From Gracilaria gracilis (taxonomy: Eukaryota > Rhodophyta > Florideophyceae > Gracilariales > Gracilariaceae): 64,000 bases of DNA. The stretch is from NCBI GenBank assembly GCA_030374805.1, contig JARGSG010000028.1, forward strand, positions 558,001 to 622,000, in the 5' to 3' direction. The position numbers and the translations under genes are program-made. This document shows, one piece after another, positions 45,686 to 55,525 of the stretch (the first letter of the stretch is position 1; the number at the start of each line of letters is the position of its first letter). Under the pieces are notes generated by a model that worked only from the letters and a program-made list of their open reading frames with translations, was not told the origin of the DNA and ran no database searches.

Positions 45686-47107
45686 ATGAAGCGCTTCTTG
45701 TTTTTGCTCGCCCTCTTCGTGGCGCTTGTGCTCGTGCGCGCCGAGGATGGCGACGAAGAGCCGGATGTGGGTGCCTTGCCGGATTCCGCCGCCAATGGTG
45801 TCAACGCCGTGCTCATGGATCCCAGACCCACTCTCTACGGGCTTCTCGCTGAATCTGAAAGACACAGGATCCTCTTCAGTATCGTCGATGCCATCGACGA
45901 GATCAAGGGCCCTTTGGACGATCCGGGCGCTAGGTTTACCGTCTTCCCTCCCGTTGATGAAGCTTTCGTCCGTCTTGCCAAGGCGCTCAGCCCCGGCACT
46001 CAGTTTGACCAGAGTGACCCTGCGGCGGTTATCGCCACCCTCGGCGCCGCCATCGAAAAGATTAGAACCATTCAGGACTTCACTGACGTCCGAGGGCTCG
46101 TTTGGTACCACGTTCTTGAGGGAGCTTTCACCTTTGGTCAGCTCAACACCGCAGGCTCTCTCAAGACTGTGCTCGGCCAGAACTTGACCTTTGCAGACGG
46201 TTTCGTCATTGACGCTGATCAAAGCGGACCGAATACCACCGCCAGTCCGAGGAACATCTTTGCTCTCAACGGCTGGGCACACCCAATCTTCAGCGTGCTT
46301 TTGCCGTATGATCGAGCCACTGCTGTCGAGATTATCGAAACCCTTCCCACCCCGGTTCCTGTTGTGACACCGGAGCCCACTCCTCTCGTCGCCCCTACTG
46401 CCACGCCGGTCGCCGTCGACGATGACACGGATGATGACGGCGATGACAGTACCGTTGTGCCGGGTGTAATTGGCACTGGTGATGACGACGAGTCTGCTAC
46501 CGATGAAGAGGGCTTATCTGAAGACGACTCACCGTCACCGACCGAGGAAGATGATGATGAAGTGTGCTTCCCTGCCTCTGCTACCCTCACCACTATGGAA
46601 GGAGAATCCGTGCGAATGGCCGATCTTCAGCCTGGTCAACATGTTCATCACGATGAACACGGCGCCTCTTCCCGTGTGTTCTTCTTCACACATCGCACCC
46701 TCAAGCCGCAGTTGTGGTTCTACCGCATCTCCACTGCATCCGGTCACGCTGTCACCATGACTGGCAAGCACTACTTGTATGCCAACGGACGTCTCACTGC
46801 GGCACACGCAGTTCAGGTTGGTCATCTGCTTCGCACCAAGACCGGCGAGAGTGCGGTCACTTCTGTGGAGCGTGTGAAGGACACCGGACTGTTCGCCCCA
46901 CACACCATGCACGGCGATCTTTTGGTTGACGGTATTGTGGTGAGCAGTTACTCACGAACTGTGGAACCGCGTCTTGCCCACACACTCCTTATGCCGCTTC
47001 GCTTGTTTGCTCGTGCAACTGGCTCCAAAGAAGTGCTTCCTGGAGCGTTCTACGAAGGTGGACGAGGATTGGAAAGGTATGTGCCAAAGGGTTTGGCCAA
47101 GTATTAG
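45686..47107 (+). CDS. Secreted FAS1 - Hint fusion protein
   Basis: 473 residues from the ATG at 45686; the longer frame upstream starts before the probable transcript. Signal peptide 1-21 (MKRFLFLLALFVALVLVRAE). A fasciclin (FAS1) domain spans about 47-215 with HRILFSIVDAIDE, FTVFPPVDEAF and GLVWYHVLEGAF, matching the FAS1 H1/H2 pattern. A Thr/Pro/Asp-rich linker (about 220-293) is followed by the Hint domain from Cys 294 (CFPASA) with TGKH at about 358-361 and a hedgehog-like end (TVEPRLAHTLLMPLR). FAS1 domains mediate adhesion in extracellular matrix; Hint domains self-cleave. The linker is likely O-glycosylated. It is the second Hint protein of the window; the two Hint domains are clearly related. 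Confidence 0.92.
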   Translation: MKRFLFLLALFVALVLVRAEDGDEEPDVGALPDSAANGVNAVLMDPRPTLYGLLAESERHRILFSIVDAIDEIKGPLDDPGARFTVFPPVDEAFVRLAKALSPGTQFDQSDPAAVIATLGAAIEKIRTIQDFTDVRGLVWYHVLEGAFTFGQLNTAGSLKTVLGQNLTFADGFVIDADQSGPNTTASPRNIFALNGWAHPIFSVLLPYDRATAVEIIETLPTPVPVVTPEPTPLVAPTATPVAVDDDTDDDGDDSTVVPGVIGTGDDDESATDEEGLSEDDSPSPTEEDDDEVCFPASATLTTMEGESVRMADLQPGQHVHHDEHGASSRVFFFTHRTLKPQLWFYRISTASGHAVTMTGKHYLYANGRLTAAHAVQVGHLLRTKTGESAVTSVERVKDTGLFAPHTMHGDLLVDGIVVSSYSRTVEPRLAHTLLMPLRLFARATGSKEVLPGAFYEGGRGLERYVPKGLAKY

Positions 47108-48256
47108 ATATGCTTCACTTGTAACTATGCTTTGAAACAGTTTTCGTAGGTACTTCACCATAACCACCACCCGTTGGGTGAGAGCAGGTATATATGTCAC
47201 TGCCCTTGCTCCCCCGATCATCACCATCATCTCCGGTATTTTTCGCTCTTTGAGTATCACAAGGTAAAGACTGTACTGCTTAATCGTTAGGTTTTAACCC
47301 GCTTGCCCAAGTTACTCTATTCAAGGTTGAGTAACACCGTGTGGTGCTCTTTGTTGGCTACGGAGCTGGTACCTGAGAGACTGCAGTCTGTCATCATGGA
47401 CGTATCTACGGTATTCTTCATCAGCGTGGCGTGAAGGGCAAAAGCGGCAGAGGTGGCCATACGAAATCAAAAAGGTGTGATTGGAGCTCTTCTCGATAGA
47501 TAACTTACGTGCACCTGAACTAACTAGGAAATGGCGCCCCTAACGCTTCCGTCGTGCCCCGTGTGCCGGGCGACTATGATGTCGGCCACGAGTCGCAGCG
47601 CCGCACGCCGATATTAGTGATGCTCGCCTCGTTTCCTGATAATTCGCCTAGCGCATTATCGATGGCAAAAAAAGGATCATGGTGACAGCGTGCGGCCGTA
47701 ATGAGAGGAGCACGCCATTACGTTGCAGTTGTGCCGGTTCGGCTTGAATTGAACTTAATTCATGGACGGAATGTATCCATCAACTTTGCTGGTTGTCCGA
47801 GGGTGGACAGATCACCTGTGTATCTGTTGGTGGCTCCATGATACTCCACCACACATCGTGCTGGGGCGTCGACGTCTTCGTATAACAACATTTTTGAACG
47901 TGCTGGTGCAACCGTAGTGAACGTGAAACGGGCGCGGCAACCCAAGCGCTATGTTTTGTCTGCCCCATTCCGGGCCCGGGAATTGGCTGAGATTTGAAGC
48001 TGTTTCGGCATTGGGCTCCCGCCATGTTTGTTGTTGGCAATCATTGCACTGCTGGAGCGTTGAGGCGGGGCATAGAGCTATGCAAGACGACTCGTCGCAC
48101 GCATACAAAAGCGCGTCGCCGACCTGAGTTGTTCGTTGCCCAAATCATCAGCGCCGTTCACCCGCAAGTCCCGCGACTCGCCGCCCCGTTGCAAGTTGCA
48201 ACCCTACCTTCACACTTGTGTGTATCTCCGTGGGCGCACCATCAACGACGGCCGAA
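47108..48256. other. 1.1-kb gap without a supported gene
   Basis: Open frames on the minus strand at 47.76-48.1 kb overlap one another in different frames and have no recognised domain. GTGTGTATCTCCG at 48218-48230 lies just before the ArfGAP-like start. Confidence 0.4.
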
Positions 48257-48550
48257 ATGTCCGAACAGTGTGCTCAAAGTCGTTCCAAGCTGGGCAACAG
48301 CTACGACAAAGCGCAAGTAGAAAGCGCGCAGCCGCAGTACTTGAACGAACTCCGTCGCATGTATTCCAAAACAGGCTGCACTGACTGCGGTGCAAAGCCC
48401 GCAAACTGGGCCACTCTCAAACGTGGCGCGTTTGTATGTATGAGTTGCGCGCAGAAACTACGCGCAGACGCGTCGAATCGAGTGAAGAACTGTTTGGGCA
48501 CTTATTTATGGCATGAAGACGAAATGGCAGTGATGAGGTCTGCACAATAG
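48257..48550 (+). CDS. Minimal ArfGAP-like zinc-finger protein
   Basis: 97 residues from the ATG at 48257; the frame extends upstream only with non-ATG codons. Zinc ligands C41, C44, C61 and C64 have the exact ArfGAP spacing C-x2-C-x16-C-x2-C, with the flanking ANWATLKRGAFVCMSC pattern. Arg 69 (CAQKLR) takes the place of the arginine finger in the usual CxGxHR. WHEDEMAVM corresponds to the W...E...M helix. The rest of a normal ArfGAP domain (about 115-130 residues) and all further domains are missing. It could stimulate GTP hydrolysis on an Arf GTPase or be a degenerate regulator. The next gene starts 112 bases on, on the other strand, so no downstream exon fits. Confidence 0.72.
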   Translation: MSEQCAQSRSKLGNSYDKAQVESAQPQYLNELRRMYSKTGCTDCGAKPANWATLKRGAFVCMSCAQKLRADASNRVKNCLGTYLWHEDEMAVMRSAQ

Positions 48551-48661
48551 ATGCAGTCCAGGATGAGGAGCTTGTGCGCCGCTCTTGTGACTACAACGTT
48601 AATATATACAAACACGAGAGCCGATTATCTCGACGCTCTCGAGGATTAAACAGAAAAACAT

Positions 48662-49003
48662 TCACCACAATCTTCCGCCCTTTCTGTACGAGACGGTGTT
48701 GCCAGTGTCCAGGATCCTCTTGACCAACAGCGGCGGATGAAGACCGACGTTCTCAGCGCGCTGCCATCGCAACTGGCGATCCATGCCCACGAACGGCCCG
48801 TAACTCGGATTCAAATCGAATAGGCGCAGCACTTGCTCCATTTGCTGCTTTGACAAAGAGTCGACGCTCAGGTCGTCGGCGCGTTCAGACGTGACAAAGC
48901 GCCACTCAATGACGCTTGGAATCGGTTCCGCTTCATCCTTCTTCTTCGGGGCGGTCCTCAACGACGGCGCAATAGGCTTTTCAACACGCACAAAGTCATC
49001 CAT
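48662..49003 (-). CDS. POLD4: DNA polymerase delta subunit 4 (POLD4/p12/Cdm1)
   Basis: 113 residues from the ATG at 49003, single exon. The conserved C-terminal block is LRLFDLNPSYGPFVGMDR (59-76) followed by RWQRAENVGLHPP (79-91), matching the LRxFDL..YGPC.G..R..RW.RA...GL.PP pattern of POLD4. Length is near the human subunit (107). The short basic N-terminus has KKKDE but no clear PCNA-binding box. It is the smallest subunit of replicative polymerase delta, which stabilises the complex (family knowledge). It is head to head with the LYR gene across 385 bases. Confidence 0.9.
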   Translation of the reverse strand: MDDFVRVEKPIAPSLRTAPKKKDEAEPIPSVIEWRFVTSERADDLSVDSLSKQQMEQVLRLFDLNPSYGPFVGMDRQLRWQRAENVGLHPPLLVKRILDTGNTVSYRKGGRLW

Positions 49004-49388
49004 CGACGCGAATACGACGAAGCAACGGCAGCACGAAACGGCACTGCTTATGGAGAAACGCACGCCCGGGCCCCGCACAGCACTGCGCATAATATGCTGC
49101 TGCTGCAGATTCTGGAGGCACCGGCGCTACGACTGCTTACGGATTACAGCGGTGCCACGCTCCGGTCACGCCGTCACGCCGCACGCGCGTGCGGCTCGTG
49201 AGCGCACTGCGCTGTGCTGTGCAGGGGGCTGCGCTGCGGGGAAGCCGACGCGCGCGCCATCGCAGATCGCTGTGTTGTGCCGCTCTGCTCGATAAGCGAC
49301 CGCAGCGACCGCAGCGGTCGCTTCGCCGTCGAGCAATCGCCGTGCCACAAGTACAGTACTGTACCTTCATCTTCGCGGCAAACCTGCG
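49004..49388. promoter_or_regulatory. Divergent promoter region, POLD4 / LYR protein
   Basis: 385 bases with CGCAGCGAC triplicate-like repeats near 49301-49322 and no TATA box recognised. Confidence 0.45.
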
Positions 49389-49812
49389 ATGGCGGCGAGA
49401 CGCGAGACCGCGCGCTTGTATAGAAGCTTCTTGAATCTTCGTTACCAGTTTCCTAATAAGCAGGCGCGCTCGGTGATGCGCAGGTGGACCACCTTGTCTT
49501 TCTCGTTGCGGCAGCTCGAGTACGAACAGATAGTGGCGCAGCATGGAAAGCACGCTGCCGATCTACAAGCACAGCAGTGGCGACAGGAGGCTCTGCAAGA
49601 TTTCGGTAAGTTCCTTGTCTCGCTCGCTTTACAAAACTCTTGTAGATAGCTATTGCTTCTTACGTGTCGCTCACACCGTCAACTTCTGTGCGTTCGCGCT
49701 CATGACAGATCTGTGGAACACGTTGGCAAAACAAGATGAGGCTTCGAGAAGACAGTTGACCGACCTAATTCTGCAAAACAGCTTTCCGCGACACAAGCTC
49801 AACTCAGCTTAG
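49389..49812 (+). CDS. LYR-motif protein, mitochondrial (2 exons)
   Basis: Exons 49389-49605 and 49709-49812 with a 103-base intron (GTAAGT..GACAG, phase 1); 106 residues. The N-terminus (ARLYRSFLNLRYQFPNKQAR) has the L-Y-R motif and the downstream Phe of the Complex1_LYR fold. The remainder is helical (RQLEYEQIVAQHGKHAADLQ). LYR proteins such as ISD11, LYRM7 and several complex I/III assembly factors act in iron-sulfur cluster transfer or respiratory complex assembly, together with acyl carrier protein. Which member this is cannot be decided. Its last 14 bases overlap the 3' end of the mitochondrial carrier gene on the other strand. Confidence 0.75.
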
Positions 49813-50758
49813 GCTTGTTCCCGTTCTGTCTGGACTGCCTCACAATCACAGGCGTCAGAGCTTTCTTCGCCGCTTCATACGCTCCGAAGAACACCGCGCC
49901 ACCGATTGAAATCCACATAACTCTGGGAACCACTCCGGCCATCAGCGCACCAGCACCTTCTTCCCTAGCAATCGTACTGATTCCATGCACGATTCCATTG
50001 TACTTTGGAGCCGCTACATTCTGCGTCATTAATCGCGTCTTCACAACGTCCAACGGGGTTGTCAGAGCTGCTGAGATCGCACCGGCTACTGACCCACATA
50101 CAGAAGTCTCCCACGTCTCTAATGCTTGTCCCATCTTTCGCTTCTTCGCAACGGTTTTAAGGTACTCATATAACGGGAACTGAATGGCATCGAACGGTAG
50201 CTCACGAATGACTAGACTTCCGTAGCCAGTATAAAAACCTCCAAGTCCTTCTTTTGCTATCGTACCACGTATCGCAGCTCCAGCGCCCGCATACAATCCT
50301 GATTGTACCCGTTGTTTCACCACTTCGAACGGCGCTCTCACAGTGGAGCCAGCCACATCCCCCGCCGCCGCTGCAACCATATGGCAGACAGGCGCGTAGT
50401 GCTGTTTGTTGTTCCCAACAAAGTCTTCCAAAACGTGTTTGACATAGTCATAAACTCCGAAGAACGCCGCTGCCGCTGGGGCCGATGCTACAACAGCCGG
50501 CCCAAATCCTGCGTATAAACCGGTTAGTAATGCTGCGGGCGACTTTGGAGCCACGCTGGATGATAATTGTAACCTGGTTTTTAAGGTGTCTAAAGGGAAC
50601 AGAACCGCATCCACCGTGAAGCCTGCCACAGCACCTGCGCCAAGAGCGATTCGAAATGTTTCGGTTGGCGTCACTGCTTGACTACCTTCTGTTACGGCGC
50701 TGGCTACCAGCATTTGATGAGATCGCCTGGGACATAGTCGTGGCGGCGATACAACCAT
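49799..50758 (-). CDS. S-adenosylmethionine carrier (SLC25A26-like)
   Basis: 319 residues, single exon, ATG at 50758. Three mitochondrial-carrier repeats, each with the Px[DE]xx[KR] signature: PLDTLKTRLQ, PFEVVKQRVQ and PLDVVKTRLM. SAPAAAAFFGVYDYVK and the IRELPFDAIQFPLYEYLK block are typical of SAM carriers of plants, yeast (Sam5) and animals. It would exchange cytosolic SAM for S-adenosylhomocysteine across the inner mitochondrial membrane, or plastid envelope as in plants. The N-terminal extension of about 30 residues might be a targeting region. Divergent from the TPM-RING gene. Confidence 0.88.
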   Translation of the reverse strand: MVVSPPRLCPRRSHQMLVASAVTEGSQAVTPTETFRIALGAGAVAGFTVDAVLFPLDTLKTRLQLSSSVAPKSPAALLTGLYAGFGPAVVASAPAAAAFFGVYDYVKHVLEDFVGNNKQHYAPVCHMVAAAAGDVAGSTVRAPFEVVKQRVQSGLYAGAGAAIRGTIAKEGLGGFYTGYGSLVIRELPFDAIQFPLYEYLKTVAKKRKMGQALETWETSVCGSVAGAISAALTTPLDVVKTRLMTQNVAAPKYNGIVHGISTIAREEGAGALMAGVVPRVMWISIGGAVFFGAYEAAKKALTPVIVRQSRQNGNKPKLS

Positions 50759-51544
50759 TTAAGACGATGCGCCCGAGTCTGGACAATCGGTTCCAGGCCT
50801 TCTTCGGTATGTGATGGGTACAAACACTGGCGATGAAGATAAAAACGTTGTTACGCTATGCGGGGATCAATGATCGTGTGCAGGATGGCGAAGGCCGTCG
50901 CAACTAGGCGCAATACTTATTGTTCACGAGATCTTGCAGCAGGGGATCATCGCATGGTGCCTGTCTGGTCGTCAGCTGTCATTTCAATGACAACTGTCAG
51001 CACTGTGTTGACAACACCTTCGTGACACAAAAGCGGTGTACCGTTGGTACACCGAAGACGGTGCCAGATTGGCTGTGCGACCAACCAAAGTGAGGAATCG
51101 GCCAACGTCACGGTGCGTGCAGATTCTTCAACTCGACATTCGCCGCGTCTCCAAACCGCCGCTTTCGATGGGCAACAGCTCGGCGAACGGAATCGTCCGC
51201 TTCCTGTCTGCGCCTAAACACGGCCGTTCTTCTGTCTTCCACCGCTGCATCCATTGCGTGAGCAGGGCCGCATAGGCCCGTCCTGCACAACATCTACAGC
51301 TGCGTGTATCGAAACGTACCAAGACGTCAGAAGAGGCAGCGTATCTCCCTTAGCTGTCGCACACTTTCGTTTCTTCTACGTTTTACTGCGACGTCTTCGC
51401 TACTAACAACTACAGTGTCCACAGCCTGTGTTGGCGTTTGATTTCGGACGGCGTGGATATCGACACCGGCCTTCGTCTGTAGCTCATTCGGGCAACAGGA
51501 CATCGCATCACGCGAGAAGGACTTTGACACTTGCCGCTTTGGCC
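50759..51544. promoter_or_regulatory. Divergent promoter region, SAM carrier / TPM-RING
   Basis: 786 bases. An inverted repeat GGTGTACC/GGTACACC at 51033-51051, and GTCATTTCAATGAC near 50979. No gene is supported. Confidence 0.4.
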
Positions 51545-53185
51545 ATGAAGTGTATTGCTTCTTTGTTTCTCTTTGCCTTTCTTTGTATCAAGCAAACCGT
51601 TGCGTTGACAGATACAGTCTCTCCTGAATCACTTCCCCCGCCATGGGCCGACAACCGTGGCATCTGTCATCCCAGAGATCACAATTATGCAGCGTCTAGT
51701 TCTATTTGTGATCCATCTGGTCTACTAAGCAGGAATGAAATCTCAAAACTTGATCAAACTCTAAACCGGATGTACTCAGGCACTCGTCCTTACTCACTTG
51801 TGAGATGTGGAGACAATTATCATTCTGATCCCTCTCATCCACCAAGCCATGGATTTCACGTCGCAATTGCAGTTGTCAGGCGAATGCAATTTGATGAACA
51901 AACCCTCTCTAAGCGTGCGGAGAACTTTGCAAACATTGTCTTCGACAACTGGCAGTTGACGGAGAATTGCGGTGCAGGTGTTCTTCTCTTCGTTTCAATG
52001 GATGACAGAAGAATGTATATGAAAACTGGAGATACCGCCGTCAAGTATCTCAATGAGCATCAGATCGACGACGTATACTCAAAAATGGTACCCAAACTCA
52101 AGAGAGATCGACTTGGAGCCGCTTTACGTGCTGGCGTTGGCAGAATTGGGCACTACCTCTCAAAGTACAACGGAGAGCATCCGGGCGCAAGGTCGACGGG
52201 AGCCCGTGACAGCGGTTCGGGTTCTCGCACATCTCCGTCCTGGTGGGACTGGGAGCTTTCCATAGTTGCGGTGATCTTCTCTGCTTTGGCCGTCATCGCA
52301 TGCTGCAATGGTGTCGGTGGCATTGAAGCTGCCAGAAAGAGAAGAGAGAAGAAACAAATGCTGCGCAAACTTGATACTGTTCGCGACGAGTATTTTGGTA
52401 GCATGACTGATCACTACGCACCCTCAACTTGCCCAATCTGTCACGACAAGATAACCCTGTCATGGGAGCCTACTGAAACGCCTGCATCAGAAAGTGAGGC
52501 TCTTGTGGATGGCGAGGCGCCGCCGAGAAGACGGTCTGTACGAACTTTGCGATGTGGTCATGCTTTCCATGATAGCTGCTTAGAAGACGACTACCTGACT
52601 CCAGGCGGTGGCACGCCTCAGTGTCCAGTTTGCGGAGACGCAGGTACGGGAACGACTAGTCCTGAGCCGCTGCGAGAAACTCGTATGAGAGACGTTTCAT
52701 TCCGTTTGAATCGGTTACATGACCAATACCCACACATCCTCACTGATGATGTGATGGCGAAATTGGAATCCGAGCCACCAAACATATGGCCAAACCCAAT
52801 GAAAGATTCGTACCTGAAACCTATTCGGCGTCCCCGAGCACTCGGTGAAGAGGATGAGGTACAAAGGAGCAGCGGTAATTTCTGGACTGGAGTCGGAGGC
52901 GCACTAGCTGCAGGTGGCATTGGGGCGCTCATTGGCTCCTTCTTTGGACAACGCGGTCGAAACGACGGCTCGTACTCCAACATTGGCGGGAACAATGATA
53001 CCCAGGGTTTCTGGGGAGGTAGCTCTGGTGGTGGTCATGGTACAGGTTGGGGCAACGCATTCTCTGGAGGAGGAGGGGGCTTCGGTTCTGGTTGGGGTGG
53101 TGGAGGTGGAGGCCACGGAATTGGATTCAGCGGAGGAGGCGGAGGCGGAGGCGGAGGCGGAGGAGGACATGGAACAGGATGGTAG
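51545..53185 (+). CDS. Membrane protein with TPM domain, RING-H2 finger and Gly-rich tail
   Basis: 546 residues from the ATG at 51545; the longer frame upstream adds 39 residues before the signal peptide. Signal peptide (MKCIASLFLFAFLCIKQ). A TPM domain (about 55-190) shows SICDPSGLLSRNEISKLDQT and NCGAGVLLFVSMDDRRMYMK. A membrane helix lies at about 232-252 (LSIVAVIFSALAVIACCNG). A RING-H2-type finger follows: CPIC at 296, then CGHAFHDSC at about 337 and CPVC at about 359. The tail from about 455 is Gly-rich (GGGG runs, Trp, Phe, His). TPM proteins include the chloroplast TLP18.3. The topology puts TPM in the lumen or outside and RING in the cytosol, so it may be a ubiquitin ligase (inference). 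Confidence 0.85.
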   Translation: MKCIASLFLFAFLCIKQTVALTDTVSPESLPPPWADNRGICHPRDHNYAASSSICDPSGLLSRNEISKLDQTLNRMYSGTRPYSLVRCGDNYHSDPSHPPSHGFHVAIAVVRRMQFDEQTLSKRAENFANIVFDNWQLTENCGAGVLLFVSMDDRRMYMKTGDTAVKYLNEHQIDDVYSKMVPKLKRDRLGAALRAGVGRIGHYLSKYNGEHPGARSTGARDSGSGSRTSPSWWDWELSIVAVIFSALAVIACCNGVGGIEAARKRREKKQMLRKLDTVRDEYFGSMTDHYAPSTCPICHDKITLSWEPTETPASESEALVDGEAPPRRRSVRTLRCGHAFHDSCLEDDYLTPGGGTPQCPVCGDAGTGTTSPEPLRETRMRDVSFRLNRLHDQYPHILTDDVMAKLESEPPNIWPNPMKDSYLKPIRRPRALGEEDEVQRSSGNFWTGVGGALAAGGIGALIGSFFGQRGRNDGSYSNIGGNNDTQGFWGGSSGGGHGTGWGNAFSGGGGGFGSGWGGGGGGHGIGFSGGGGGGGGGGGGHGTGW

Positions 53186-53517
53186 TCCAGTCGATGCGAG
53201 AACAAACTAAGGGAACTGAATGCATGTTTTACTAACTTGATAAAGTGATCCGCTGCGTACTATGGGGCTCTTGTCTCGTGCAGCGAGATGAACCCCGTGG
53301 AAAGAATGTGATAGAAGGCACTTCCGTTCAGGGAAGTTGCTTTGCCGATCATGCCAATCAAGCCACTGAGACGGAGAGAACACACACTGGGTAAGGGTAA
53401 GAGGGCTAACCTCCATTCCCGCACTCATAAGAAGAAAACGACTACAATGATAGTGATTCAGTATAGACTCAAACACCGTGAACCTCAACTATTCACATTG
53501 TAAATGGACATCAATTT
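53186..53517. other. Convergent gap, TPM-RING / MBF1
   Basis: 332 bases between two stop codons. Nothing of note was seen. Confidence 0.35.
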
Positions 53518-54250
53518 CTACTTCTTCACAGGACGCGGGAGTTTCGTCCCCAGAGCCCTTTCAATCTTGACAATAATCTATGCGAAAGAACGTAAGCGAC
53601 AAGATTGTTAGCTTCCACAAACGCAGCGAAGGTGTTTTACATGCGATAAAGAACAACGTACCTGTCCGTTTGGAATAGCCTTGCCATTCTCGTACTGATT
53701 GATTACGGCCGGTTTCTCGTTTATGATTTTGGCCAGGTCGGCTTGCGTCATTTTCTTCGTCGTGCGAGCCTTTTGAATGGCCTTCCCTAGTGTGAGACCG
53801 ACTCTCTTGTCTATACGGCGCACGATAACAAAACAGTTAGATAGCTTGTCAAAACAGCAGTGTCAGGAGCCAACTGTGAGCGTGAAAATGGGCTACGTAC
53901 GTGAAAGGTTCTCGGTTTCCGCATCCAGTTTGGCCATGTTAGAGTCACCTCGCCTTGCGTTTGAACCGGCGGCAACTGTCGCAAAATAAGACGTGTTAAG
54001 AGACGGGTTGTCGTCAGTCAAGAGCTGCGGCACGTAGGTCCCAATACAAAATGTTCAGTTCAGGATGTCGTAAACTTACACTTTTTCTCCGTTGGAGCGC
54101 CGCCAGCTCCAGCTTCTGGCTTCTTGGAGGAGGAAGCCTTCGGACGAATCACGACTGTCGGAAATGGAATGAACGTTAGTAAGCTTGTTTATGGAGAAGG
54201 GCTGGGGGTGAGTGGTGAGTCATACCCTTTTCCCAATCTTGCTGAGACAT
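53518..54250 (-). CDS. MBF1: MBF1, multiprotein bridging factor 1 (5 exons)
   Basis: Exons 54226-54250, 54080-54154, 53901-53975, 53662-53810 and 53518-53577 join to give 127 residues. The four introns are short (71-104 bases) with GT-AG ends. The N-terminus [20 protein letters not shown] is typical; the MBF1 N-domain includes [13 protein letters not shown], and a helix-turn-helix follows ([39 protein letters not shown]), ending at [17 protein letters not shown]1 bridges activators to TBP and, as yeast and other work shows, also guards translation fidelity on colliding ribosomes. Most neighbours have no intron, so this gene is unusually split; the first exon is only 25 bases. Confidence 0.96.
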
Positions 54251-55525
54251 TTTTGGCTGGTAGTCCGGGAAGGTTTTCTTGCAATGAGTGAAGTATGGTA
54301 AACGATGGTGATGGGGACGAGCTTCGCGGCAGGAGTAGTTGGAGGGGAGGAGTGTTGAGGTGATGAAGACGACACTGCAGGCAACCGTGCCACAGCACGA
54401 TGGACTTGTGGAAGTTTCTGGGATGCCAATTGGCTCTGGGCCAGAGCCTCTGGCCCGTTCAACGATTGGACAGATGTGCTAGCTGGCAAGGTGACGTGTG
54501 CGGGTACCGACACTGCCGAGTCCGCGGTAAGGACTTTTTGAGGCTGCGAAGGCTGGAAGTCACGGTCTGATGCGACTGTGGATATGTTACGTAGCCATAC
54601 CCTGTACCAGACCTGCTGGCCAGTATACCGCTCTTTTGATCGAAAGCGCTCGGATGCTTACCACAACCGTTCAAGATTGTTGAAACTGCACCAAGTTATG
54701 TAGAAGGTGGCGCCCGTTAAGTTCCCAACTCCTTCGTGACGAGGGCCGGGTTGCAATCGAAGTGCAATCTATTAAGCAATCGTTGACAATCGCCCAATAG
54801 CTTTCGGTAATTGCTGCGAAGAGAAAGGAAGCAATTTCAGAATACAACAATCGTTAGATTCACGGTGAATTCATCACGCTTCTTAAGAACGGCTCCGATA
54901 ATCAATAATCTACAAAGTCGATTTCTACAAAAACAGGAACTAACATCGCCATTGCAATTAGAAGGACAGTTGGGACCACTGTCGTCAGCCCCATCCCTTT
55001 GACGGTGGCGTTGTTCTTGAACAGCATGAAAGTTGACACGGAGCTCCTTCGGAGTTCTAAGTTATTCCGAAACAAACAAATTAGGGGTTCGTAGTGCTGC
55101 AGGCTTCAGAGTGAATGCCGGTAGTGTCCTCTTCCGGCAATTATGGTGCTTCTTCATCATCCAGGATGATATCCTGGCTTCTTGCAGCACTAACGCTTGC
55201 ACGGAGATTGTCTCCAAAATCAAGAAGCTTACTAGATGCCTAAAGCTCATATTCCTTTTCTATTGAGGCCTTTGAGATTCTGATTGAGAATCACTCTCAT
55301 GGTCCGCTCAGTGCGTTTGCGCGATTAGAGAAAGCACTCCTTGAGTTATCATGGGCATCCGATGAGCGCCTTCCACACCCCCTGCAGATGGTCTTAAACT
55401 TTTCCGGATTGATAGAAGCGAGGAGAAGAGGTTATTCCAATGCTGCTGGGAAGCTTAAGAATTCTGCGATATCTTGCTACTGCTTCAGCAAGTCGCTCCT
55501 TTAGCAGGATTTCTGATTCGTCTAG
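54251..55525. other. 1.3-kb gap upstream of MBF1
   Basis: Includes the MBF1 5' flank and a stretch of AT-rich DNA. Frames on both strands lack recognised domains. Confidence 0.4.
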
